Shown here piece by piece: positions 14,876 to 22,139 of a stretch of 29,613 nucleotides of DNA (position 1 is its first letter; each line of letters starts with the position of its first letter). Source of the stretch: a virus; IMG/VR virus record IMGVR_UViG_3300037284_000051, positions 1 through 29,613 of that record; one strand, written 5' to 3'. Made by a program: the position numbers and the translations under genes. The notes below the pieces were generated by a model, which was not told where the DNA came from, did not search any database, and was given only the letters and a program-made list of their open reading frames with translations.

Positions 14876-15247
14876 TCACCCCTCCTGGAACCAGAGGACG
14901 ATGCAGGGGTCCGCGGGGTCTGTACCGGCGCCGACGTCGATCCCCACGGCGACGATGTCGCCCTCGTCGAGGTGGGGGTAGTCGTCCCCCTGGTTGGACA
15001 CGAGGGCGCCGTCGAAGTCGTCCAGATCCCACACGGTGGGCGTGTCGTCCTGGCCGATGGCTTCGTTATCGAGGTAGCCGTCCGGGTCCGCCTTGGTGCC
15101 GACGTTGATGTAGGTCGAGGTGGCGGTGTTGTTGGCGGCCGCGCAGATTTCCCGGAGGGTGCAAGCGCACGGGACCTTGAAGAAGAACGTCGCGTCGGCG
15201 GCGATGGTGCCGGGCATGGCGATGGCGACTGAGAACATGTTGAACAT
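14876..15247 (-). CDS. Small putative capsid-associated protein, function unknown
   Basis: 123 residues. ATG 15247 has AGGAGG 5 nt upstream; the longer ORF start is inside the preceding repeat. It reads as a beta-rich soluble protein (ADATFFFKVPCACTLREIC, STYINVGTKADPDGYLDNEA, DEGDIVAVGIDVGAG, PCIVLWFQEG). It sits immediately after the major capsid gene, the usual place of a decoration or cement protein, which is the inferred role. Its stop overlaps a GTG of the next gene. Confidence 0.6.
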   Translation of the reverse strand: MFNMFSVAIAMPGTIAADATFFFKVPCACTLREICAAANNTATSTYINVGTKADPDGYLDNEAIGQDDTPTVWDLDDFDGALVSNQGDDYPHLDEGDIVAVGIDVGAGTDPADPCIVLWFQEG

Positions 15248-15281
15248 CGTTACCTCCTGTTTAGGCGTTGGTTGACTTGGA

Positions 15282-15325
15282 GGTGACCGGCACCTCAACA
15301 ACGTCTTCGACAGGTGCCGGTCACC
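15282..15325 (-). repeat. Family B palindrome after the major capsid gene
   Basis: GGTGACCGGCACCT (15282-15295) pairs perfectly with AGGTGCCGGTCACC (15312-15325). It starts 6 nt past the capsid stop codon. Confidence 0.9.
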
Positions 15326-15331
15326 GTAGGG

Positions 15332-17956
15332 TCATGTGACGTTGTGCTTGTAGAGGCCGCGGTAGTCCGTGGGCCCCACAGCGAAGAAGAAGCGGACCTT
15401 GATGGGCATGGTGTCGTTGGTGAACATCAACCCCGCGCGGGGATCCGCGACGGAGAAGATCTCGGGGGTGCGGCCGTAGCGGAACCCCAGGCCGATCGAC
15501 GGATACAGGTTGGGGTCCGCCTGGGCGGCCCAGTTGTCCGTGTCGGTCCAGAAGGGGACGGTGATCACGCGCGAGCGGGCAGCGCGGACCCGGGCGCGGT
15601 GGCTCTCGGCCAGGGTGTCCGGGTTGACGTGGTAGTCGGCGGATCCGATCTCGCCTTCGCCGGCGGCCAGGATCTCGACGGCGGTGTCCTCGAGGTCGAT
15701 GGGGACCCAGAGGAGGCGCGGCCGGGTGAGGGCCCCGAGGCGTTCGCCGCTGTTGAGCTCGGTGAACTTCATCATGAGGATCTTGGTCGCCTTCCACGAG
15801 GCGTAGCTGAGGGCGGTCGATCCGAGGTTGCTGTGGTCGGCGTGGAACAGGACGGTGCTGTCGGTGTCCATGGTCGGGCCGGTGCCGCTGTTGGCGGTGA
15901 AGATCTCGGCGATGGCTTTTCCGAGGGTCATCCAGGCGGCCTGGGCGAGAGCCCGAGGGGCGGCCATGACGCGGCTGGTGTCGTCCTTGTCGATGGTCTC
16001 CAGGGTGATCCCGAGGTAACCACCTTTCTTGATGAAGGAGACTTCTTCCTTCTGGTCGTCCCACGTCATCTCGGTGTAGGCTGCGCCTTCCGCGACGGTG
16101 GGGAGCTCTCCGACGCCACCGAGGGTGATCCACTTGACGTCCTGGAGGGAGGCAAAGTCCTGGATCGTGACGGCGGGGGCCCACCACTTGTCATAGGTCT
16201 GGAACATGTTGACCACCCTCTTGTTGAGGGCATCGGCGACGATGTTGGCCATGGTGGACGTGGTGACGTTGGCCAGGTAGACGCGATCGGGGTTCCAGCG
16301 GCCGGTGAGCTCGTAGTCTCCGGAGAGGAGCATGTAGAGCTCCCGGATCCCGGTCAGCGGCCGGACCCCGCTGGGGGGCCGGGTGCCAGCGATCATGTGC
16401 TCGACGGCGACCTCCAGCTGATCGACGCCGGTGCGGCCGCCATACAAGTAGCCGGGGGCCCGGGGGGCTTCTCCCATGCCCTCGATGGTCTGGTGCTCTT
16501 CCTGCTGGAGCACGACGGTGGAGAGGCGGCCGACGATCTCCTGAATCTTGTCGACGTTGGCCTTGATGCGTTCGAGCTCGGACGTCGGTTGTGGGGAGGG
16601 CGGCCCGCTTGCGGGCTGGGTGGGCTGCTGGGCGGTTGGTTCCTGGGCCGGGAGGCTCGGACGTCCGAGCTGAGAGGTCTCCGGCTCAGGGGCGGGGTCC
16701 GGGCTCGGGGACGAGCTGACGACCTGCTGGGTGCGGGCTTCTTCTTCCATGATGTGACCTCCTGTTGGGTGATTGGATGCGTTGGCGCCGGGAGATCCCG
16801 ACGTCTGCGGGTTTGGTTGGGCGGGCGAGGTGACCGGCACTGAACGGCGGCTTCGCCAAGTGCCGGTCACCATAGCGGATAGGGCTTGGCGGATATAGCC
16901 GGCCGCGCCGGGTTCGTACACCAGGTCAACGGAGTCGACCTTCTTGATGTGGGTCCAGACCTTCTTTCCGGACTCCTTGTCGTAGCGGTACTTCCGGAAG
17001 GCGGCGATGCTGAGGCCGATGCGGGGGACGTCGAGACCGGCTTCCTTGTCGGCGAGGATCTGGTCATAAAGCGTCCGCATCAGCTGGCCAGCCTCGGTGT
17101 CGTAGAGGCGGATGGTGCCGCGGACCCCCTGGAGCTCCGGATCCCATCTCCCCTCGGAGACGACTCCCCCCAGGTCCTTCACGGAGGGCGATTGGTGCCA
17201 GCCGAAGCCGAAGAGCTCGGGATGGTCGACGTAGTGGGAGATGCCGGAGAAGAGCTGACGGTCGGCCGCATCCTGGAGGACCTCGGCGGGGATGAGCCAG
17301 TCGGAGTCGGTGCCGTCGGCGTTCCGGATCCATCCGGGTTTGACGAGGATGGCGTCGTAGCGGGGGGAAGAGGACCCTTCTTCTTCTCCCACTTGTAGCA
17401 TGACGTGACCGAGGGCGGCGGTTTGGGGAGAGGCCCCCCCTCTTATCCCCCCCGCTTTGCGGGGGGGAGGATCGGCTCTCTGAGGGGCGTTTCCGGCCGC
17501 GTTTTGCGGATTTAAGGGATGATTTCCCCTATTTTCTGCTAGAGACGATTTCTGGGGCGTTTTCTGCGGGCTGGTGACGTCTGAGGGCATAGGTTGTGCC
17601 TCCTCTTTCTCGCGTTCTTCGTTGTACTGCTCGGCAGCGTCGCGCAGTGGCTCCATGACTCCGAGGGGCCAGAGGCGACGGAGGAACCAGGCGGCGCGCT
17701 GAATCCAGCGGCGATAGCGTTCGGAGTGGACGCGGCGCAAGTAGTCGAACCAGTCGGCCCAGGTTTTTCCCTCCGGTGGCCAGGTCGGGTCGGCTTTGAC
17801 GGGCTTGAGGTAGCAAAAGCAGCTTTTGTGCATGGGGAGGGGCGGGGCGTTCCCAGGCGCAAAGATCTCGCCAATCCAGATCCGGCATTCGCTGCAGATG
17901 GTGTCCGGGTTGGGGTTGCAGTTGCGGTATTTCAGATTCCATCCGCCGGTGGTCAT
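15332..17956 (-). CDS. Head morphogenesis protein, prohead protease and major capsid protein in one open frame
   Basis: 874 codons without a stop from ATG 17956, which overlaps the portal stop (ATGA). Residues 1-122 resemble the C-terminal part of head morphogenesis proteins (CSECRIWIGEIFAPGNAPP, then MHKSCFCYLKP). Residues 123-402 look like a prohead protease (HYVDHPELFGFGWHQSPSVK, DLVYEPGAAG). Residues 403-874 are scaffold (Pro/Gln-rich, then a coiled coil) plus an HK97-type capsid protein (WITLGGVGELPTVAEGAAY, TVLFHADHSNLGS). Protease-capsid fusions are known. Here, however, residues 123 and 403 are ATG codons with AGGAGG at 8 and 7 nt, so separate products are likely as well. In-frame repeats (family A about residues 162-175, family B and C between protease and capsid) fill the two junctions. 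Confidence 0.85.
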   Translation of the reverse strand: MTTGGWNLKYRNCNPNPDTICSECRIWIGEIFAPGNAPPLPMHKSCFCYLKPVKADPTWPPEGKTWADWFDYLRRVHSERYRRWIQRAAWFLRRLWPLGVMEPLRDAAEQYNEEREKEEAQPMPSDVTSPQKTPQKSSLAENRGNHPLNPQNAAGNAPQRADPPPRKAGGIRGGASPQTAALGHVMLQVGEEEGSSSPRYDAILVKPGWIRNADGTDSDWLIPAEVLQDAADRQLFSGISHYVDHPELFGFGWHQSPSVKDLGGVVSEGRWDPELQGVRGTIRLYDTEAGQLMRTLYDQILADKEAGLDVPRIGLSIAAFRKYRYDKESGKKVWTHIKKVDSVDLVYEPGAAGYIRQALSAMVTGTWRSRRSVPVTSPAQPNPQTSGSPGANASNHPTGGHIMEEEARTQQVVSSSPSPDPAPEPETSQLGRPSLPAQEPTAQQPTQPASGPPSPQPTSELERIKANVDKIQEIVGRLSTVVLQQEEHQTIEGMGEAPRAPGYLYGGRTGVDQLEVAVEHMIAGTRPPSGVRPLTGIRELYMLLSGDYELTGRWNPDRVYLANVTTSTMANIVADALNKRVVNMFQTYDKWWAPAVTIQDFASLQDVKWITLGGVGELPTVAEGAAYTEMTWDDQKEEVSFIKKGGYLGITLETIDKDDTSRVMAAPRALAQAAWMTLGKAIAEIFTANSGTGPTMDTDSTVLFHADHSNLGSTALSYASWKATKILMMKFTELNSGERLGALTRPRLLWVPIDLEDTAVEILAAGEGEIGSADYHVNPDTLAESHRARVRAARSRVITVPFWTDTDNWAAQADPNLYPSIGLGFRYGRTPEIFSVADPRAGLMFTNDTMPIKVRFFFAVGPTDYRGLYKHNVT
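16654..16674 (-). repeat. Family C palindrome variant inside the capsid scaffold region
   Basis: CTCGGACGTCCGAG is a perfect palindrome within GGCTCGGACGTCCGAGCTGA. It is translated in frame in the Pro/Gln-rich N-terminal part of the capsid protein. It differs by one base from the copies at 8636, 8701 and 22871. Confidence 0.7.
16751..16763 (-). promoter_or_regulatory. Internal ribosome binding site for the major capsid protein
   Basis: AGGAGG (16758-16763 on the minus strand) lies 7 nt before ATG 16750, inside the long open frame. It would give a separate 472-residue capsid protein. Confidence 0.75.
16829..16871 (-). repeat. Family B palindrome translated at the protease/capsid junction
   Basis: GGTGACCGGCACT (16829-16841) pairs with AGTGCCGGTCACC (16859-16871), with an inner GGCGGCTTCGCC turn. 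Unlike its two sisters, it is not preceded by a stop codon: the protease frame runs through it as MVTGTWRSRRSVPVTSP. Confidence 0.9.
17431..17470 (-). repeat. Family A repeat, one unit, inside the protease frame
   Basis: The unit is read here as DPPPRKAGGIRGG, a different frame from the SPPQSGGDKRGG reading elsewhere. Two of the three frames of this orientation are therefore open and in use. Confidence 0.9.
17591..17604 (-). promoter_or_regulatory. Internal ribosome binding site for the prohead protease
   Basis: AGGAGG (17599-17604 on the minus strand) lies 8 nt before ATG 17590, inside the long open frame, at the boundary between head protein and protease. Confidence 0.7.
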
Positions 17957-19341
17957 GATTTCTCTTCTTCTTCTTCTTCTTCCTGCGTCTCGGCTCCAGC
18001 GTCGGAGCCAGGCAGCGGTGCGGTGGATTTGAGGATCTCTTTGATCTCCTCGTCCCCCAGGGGCTCTCCGGCGAATTTGAAGGCGAGTTTGGCGGCGGTT
18101 TCGTCGTCGATCCAGCCGTGAGCTCGCATCTGGGCGAGGGCCTGGACGACGTCTTTGGCGGCTTGGGCGAGGGATTGGTTGTCTGCCCGGGCGACCTCGG
18201 CCGCGGAAGCGACTAGCTGGAGCTCCTGCCGGCCAGGCCATTCGCGTTGGGTGATGACGCAGTAGCGGCGGTAGGCGGCGGCGACGATGCCCTCGAGGGC
18301 GGCGATCAGGTCATCTTGCCGCTCAGCGTAGAAGCGGGCGGTCGGTTCTCCCATCTCTTTGGCGGTGGCGTAGTTGACGGTCTCGCCTTCGCCCAGGTAG
18401 TGCAAGCCGACGTTTCCGCCGGTGGCCAGGGCGAGCCGGAGGGCTTTGCCGTCTTCCTTGGCGTCGGAGGCGTCGATCGAGAGGTCGTGGGCGATGACTT
18501 CTTCGTCGGGTCCGCTGACGTAGATGCCTTTTTCGATGGGGTTGTCGGTGCGGATCTGGCGGCGTTTGTTCTCGACCTGGCTGGGGTCGGCGATTTTGAT
18601 TTGGAGGAGGGCTTGCCGGGTGCGGATCCGGTTCAAGCGGACGCGGTCCTTGAGCCATTCGGAGTATCTCCGCGCCCAGGGAAGGACCGGGAGGAGATCA
18701 CTTTCCCCTCGCGTGGCTCCGATGGGTTTGTTGACCGCATAGTGAAGCATAAGCGGCTGGAGCTTGTTGTAGTAGGTTTTGAAGGCCCGCTTGTGTCCCG
18801 GTCCGATCCACCACTTGGGCTCGGCGGTCTGCTCCCGGGTCTGGGCGTATCGGAGCTCGGTCTCGTAGTCGTCGGGGTCGGTTTCGATGGCGCGGATCCG
18901 GGAGGCGGGGACGAAACGGACGTAGGAGATCCCATCGGCTTTGTTGGTGAAGAGGACGGGGAAGACCTCGCCGGCGCGGGTGAACTCGTCGCACATGGGG
19001 CCTACGCGGCGGTCCATGCGGTTCTGGCGGTGGTTCCAGAAGTCCTCGATGAAGGTCTGGACCTGGGGGACCTCGGACGTGATGGTGATTCCGCCGGCGA
19101 CGGCGTAGGATCGCGTAAGCGTGACGAGGCGGCGGACAAAGAAGTTTTTCTGCCAGGCTTCGAGGGTCTCTTCGAGGTCGGAGTATTTGTCGGCCCAGGG
19201 ACGGTCGGCCGGACCCCCTCCCGAGAGACTGTCCCAGCCGGAACTGTCGTCGACGCGGACGCTGACGGCTCCGGCTTGCTGGATCATGTCCTGGATCAGG
19301 TCTCCGAAGAAGAAGTGAGCGAGGGTCTTACGCAGTCCCAT
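17953..19341 (-). CDS. Phage portal protein
   Basis: 462 residues. I chose ATG 19341 (GLRKTLAHFFFGDLI) because AGGAG is 8 nt upstream; the longer ORF start has no site. The portal is the dodecameric DNA channel at one capsid vertex. Family-like features are a helical start with WQKNFFVRRLVTLTRSYAVA, the central RRVGPMCDEFTRAGEVFPVL, then RFVPASRIRAIETDPDDYET, and the wing/stem region RVRLNRIRTRQALLQIKIAD. The C-terminus is Glu-rich (EEEEEEEKS), coded by a (GAA) microsatellite at about 17961-17981 that could change length in frame. It precedes the protease/capsid frame with an ATGA overlap and follows terminase, the standard head-gene order. Confidence 0.85.
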   Translation of the reverse strand: MGLRKTLAHFFFGDLIQDMIQQAGAVSVRVDDSSGWDSLSGGGPADRPWADKYSDLEETLEAWQKNFFVRRLVTLTRSYAVAGGITITSEVPQVQTFIEDFWNHRQNRMDRRVGPMCDEFTRAGEVFPVLFTNKADGISYVRFVPASRIRAIETDPDDYETELRYAQTREQTAEPKWWIGPGHKRAFKTYYNKLQPLMLHYAVNKPIGATRGESDLLPVLPWARRYSEWLKDRVRLNRIRTRQALLQIKIADPSQVENKRRQIRTDNPIEKGIYVSGPDEEVIAHDLSIDASDAKEDGKALRLALATGGNVGLHYLGEGETVNYATAKEMGEPTARFYAERQDDLIAALEGIVAAAYRRYCVITQREWPGRQELQLVASAAEVARADNQSLAQAAKDVVQALAQMRAHGWIDDETAAKLAFKFAGEPLGDEEIKEILKSTAPLPGSDAGAETQEEEEEEEKS

Positions 19342-19407
19342 GGTGGTGTCTCCTGTAGCTCCAACCAAACCCAAACGAAAGTCCAACCCAATTCGGCGAC
19401 GAAACCC

Positions 19408-19437
19408 TTGACAAGCGGATTCCGCGTGTGGTATGAT
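19408..19437 (+). promoter_or_regulatory. Sigma70-type promoter opposite to the operon
   Basis: TTGACA (19408-19413), an 18-bp spacer and TATGAT (19432-19437), the latter preceded by TGG and so having an extended -10. It lies in the longest gap of the head-gene region and points away from the portal gene, towards 19438-19614. Confidence 0.6.
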
Positions 19438-19443
19438 GGGGGG

Positions 19444-19614
19444 TAACCCTCATTAGCCCCGCTTCAGGGGTTCGACGTGATCTCCGGGCGAAGGAGGGCG
19501 CGAGACCACCCCTCCGGTTCGAGGTGAGACTGCAGCCCGGGCTACTGGGCGAAGGTTTTCCCTCTGGTGCCCAACCAGCTTGAGGGGTGGTCGCCTTATC
19601 CACTAGCGCCCTCC
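19444..19614 (+). ncRNA. Candidate structured small RNA, antisense to the end of the lytic-protein gene
   Basis: The predicted start is about 7 nt past the -10 box. A long-range stem closes the molecule: GGAGGGCGC (19493-19501) with GCGCCCTCC (19606-19614), then ACCACCCCTC (19505-19514) with GAGGGGTGGT (19582-19591), 19 perfect pairs in two steps. Inside are CTGGT/ACCAG and GGGC/GCCC hairpins. The 5' part has CCCC/GGGG (about 19457-19470) and CTCC/GGAG hairpins. There is no ORF. The last 19 nt overlap the 3' end of the gene ending at 19596. I compared it mentally with 6S, SRP, tmRNA and common riboswitches and found no match. No T-run terminator is visible, so the 3' end is uncertain. Confidence 0.4.
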
Positions 19615-22139
19615 TGGACTCTGACCAACGCGTCGGCGAGCTTGCGTGAGAAGTCCCCCTCGACGTCGAAGTACTTCCAGTCGCTGTTACCGCCGAAGAG
19701 GAAGAGGAGGGCGGCTTTTAGCCGGCCGCCGTTGTGCGCGTTCCAGTCGACCAGGTAGCGGTTGAGGAGGAGGAGCTCTTCGACGTAGCGGTCGGCAGCC
19801 TGGGGGCCCATGGTCTGTGGCCAGCGCCAGCCAGCGCCCGCGTTGCACATGCCGTGGACGGGGTCGTAGTAGATGGCCCCGAGCTCGGTCAGGTAGTGGT
19901 CGATGACGACGTCGTGTTCGCAAAGTACCTTGTCGATCGAAAGCAAGGAACGCATCGAATAGTGGAAGCGGTTGGGTCGGCCGTCGCTGTCTTCCGTGGT
20001 CAGGGTACAGAACCCATCTGCCCTCGATCCGTGGTAGGCGTGGTGTCCGAATCCACCTCGAGCGTAGGCCAGCGCCCGAGCTCCGCGGACCATGAGCTTG
20101 ATCTGCCGTTCGATCCCCCGGGCGTCACAGAGGTGGTCGTGTTCCGGGTTGCCGACGCCGGTGTTGAAGCCGATGGGGCGGGCGGGGTAGCCGATGCGCT
20201 CCAGGGCGGCGCAGAGGGCTTCGAGCCAGATCCCGCTGGCCCGAAGGGCGGCGTAGTCGTCGATGGCGATGTACTCATTCAACCCGGTGACAAAGTCGAT
20301 CCAGGGGGCGTTTCTCTCGAGAGAGCCCCTGAATTTGTTGAGGAAGCGGTCGGCGGCGGCGTCCGGGTCGTCGGCGAAGAGGTAGGACCCCCAGTCGTTG
20401 TCGACGTAGCGGATGATCACCTTGGTCTCGGGGGACAGCTCCTTGATCCTCCTGGCTTCCTCGTATCCCTGCAAGAGCATCCAGGCGGGGGGCTTGACGC
20501 GGCTGATGAACTCGTCGCGGCCCTCGCCGTAGCGTTGTTGTTGTGCGCCGAACAGGACCGGAGGTCCGACGTCGCCGGTGGGTGGGCTGGGCTGAGGAGC
20601 GGGGGGCTCCGGGATGGGCTGGAGGGTCGGAGTGATCACTCGGGCGGCGCGGATGCCGAGGTAGTCCTCGATGGTCCAGACCTGGCGGGTGCCGTCCCAC
20701 GTTTCGATGACGTGCAACTCTTCTCCTTCTACCCGCTCCAGGACGACAAAGTGCTTGCCGTCGTCCCGTCTGAGGATCACGACGTGGTCTTTCAGTAGGC
20801 TCTTGAGCTCGAACTCGGACAGGCGGCGGTTGTGTTTGATGGGATCCTGGAGACGAGAGAACAAGCTGCAGAAACCGGCTCGACCGTTCCAGGCTCCCCA
20901 GTCGATCAGGTTGCCCTCGAAGTAGGCCACGCGAGCATTGACGAGGAGCTGGTCCAGGATGGGCGGGGTGACGTCGGTCCCGTACAGGTCCCTCAACACG
21001 ATGCAACACGCATCCAGCAGGCAGCCATAGGCTCCGGTCCTGGAGACGGGATCCTCGCCGAAGCGGTGGTCGGCCCAGCGGGGGTCGGTCATCCCGATGG
21101 CGACGTCTTCTGTGAGCGGGGGGAGGAGTTTAACCCCGATCTCGGCGGGCGATTCTCCGTCGATGAATGAGAGCTTGACGTGCGGGTAGTTTGATTCGAT
21201 GTATGGCCGGAGCTCGGCCTCGGCCCATCCGACGGCCTTGACGCTGCAGACGTCGGGGCCGGTGGCGGCGTCTTCTACGCTCTGGGCGTCGGTCCCTTTG
21301 AGGCGGGGGTGGCTGCAGGCGATGGCTCCGGCTGCTCTGAGCTCGGGACCGGCCTGGGGGCCGAAGAGGACGGCGGTTTTTTCGTAGTCGAAGGCGGGCG
21401 GGTGCCAAGAGATGTCCTCCTCTTGCTGGTCGACCTGCACAAGCGAGACTCCATCCCAGTAGCCGTCGAGGTTGCGGAAGGGCCAGCGCATCCTCTGCTG
21501 CAGAAAGACGGTGATGACGTGTTCTTCTGCCAGGGCGGAGACGTGGAGCGCGTGGAAGGCGTTGTAGATGGCCATAGCCCTCGACCAGATCACCCGGCCG
21601 CTGGTTGGATCTCCGCCGCCGGTGGGGTCTATGCCTACGCTGAAAGCGGCGGTGTGGAGGGCATCGGACCAGGGGTCTCCGTTCAAGGGGGGCAGGTCGT
21701 CGACGTAGGCGGCGTATGCGGCCCGACCGGCGCCCCAGCTGCAGAGGGGATCACCGCAACAGTCCTCGTGGCCAGGGACGGCGTCTTTGTCGTTGTGGTT
21801 GCACCATCCGTGGGCGAGGGCCTGGAGACAGTACCGCTGGCCCAGGGTGACGTCGACCTGGGTCTTGAGGCCGGCCCAGATGGGGCCAGCGGGTCCGAAG
21901 ATGCGGTAGCTCTGCTGGCCATGGTCGACGCGTTCCGGGTTGAGGTGGCGCTGCATGAAGGACGATTCGGGCTCGGTCCAGTCCGGGTGTTTGTGTATGT
22001 ACCACACGTCCCACCCATCGGGCTTCTGGATCTGCTGTTTTTGTCTGCGGTATGGAGCTCGGCCCACGGGATAGACTACGACGTCGTGGGATCCGGTCCA
22101 CGGCGTCTCGAGAGAGGGCAGTCGGTTGGCGGTGGTCAT
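19596..22139 (-). CDS. Large putative lytic protein: C39-like peptidase domain plus glycoside-hydrolase-like domain
   Basis: 847 residues, ATG 22139 overlapping the previous stop (ATGA). Residues 1-340 begin with a possible carbohydrate-binding fold (YRIFGPAGPIWAGLKTQVDV) followed by a Cys/Trp-rich part. Residues about 345-490 resemble a C39-type peptidase: Cys373 in YGCLLDACC, His463 in DDGKHFVVLE and Asp482 in ETWDG make a plausible triad, with the usual DPRWADHRFG lead-in. A Pro-rich linker (about 505-525) leads to a TIM-barrel-like domain with TGLNEY (Asn621-Glu622), the general acid/base signature of clan A glycosidases. There is no signal peptide. In a phage cluster, cell-wall degradation is the natural inference. 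The combination is not one I know as a standard endolysin. Confidence 0.6.
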   Translation of the reverse strand: MTTANRLPSLETPWTGSHDVVVYPVGRAPYRRQKQQIQKPDGWDVWYIHKHPDWTEPESSFMQRHLNPERVDHGQQSYRIFGPAGPIWAGLKTQVDVTLGQRYCLQALAHGWCNHNDKDAVPGHEDCCGDPLCSWGAGRAAYAAYVDDLPPLNGDPWSDALHTAAFSVGIDPTGGGDPTSGRVIWSRAMAIYNAFHALHVSALAEEHVITVFLQQRMRWPFRNLDGYWDGVSLVQVDQQEEDISWHPPAFDYEKTAVLFGPQAGPELRAAGAIACSHPRLKGTDAQSVEDAATGPDVCSVKAVGWAEAELRPYIESNYPHVKLSFIDGESPAEIGVKLLPPLTEDVAIGMTDPRWADHRFGEDPVSRTGAYGCLLDACCIVLRDLYGTDVTPPILDQLLVNARVAYFEGNLIDWGAWNGRAGFCSLFSRLQDPIKHNRRLSEFELKSLLKDHVVILRRDDGKHFVVLERVEGEELHVIETWDGTRQVWTIEDYLGIRAARVITPTLQPIPEPPAPQPSPPTGDVGPPVLFGAQQQRYGEGRDEFISRVKPPAWMLLQGYEEARRIKELSPETKVIIRYVDNDWGSYLFADDPDAAADRFLNKFRGSLERNAPWIDFVTGLNEYIAIDDYAALRASGIWLEALCAALERIGYPARPIGFNTGVGNPEHDHLCDARGIERQIKLMVRGARALAYARGGFGHHAYHGSRADGFCTLTTEDSDGRPNRFHYSMRSLLSIDKVLCEHDVVIDHYLTELGAIYYDPVHGMCNAGAGWRWPQTMGPQAADRYVEELLLLNRYLVDWNAHNGGRLKAALLFLFGGNSDWKYFDVEGDFSRKLADALVRVQEGASG

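Noticed and set aside
19444-19614. Assignment as 6S RNA, SRP RNA, tmRNA or a riboswitch
   Set aside because: The conserved sequence blocks of these families (for example the SRP GGAAGCAGCC loop) are absent; only the general fold is supported.
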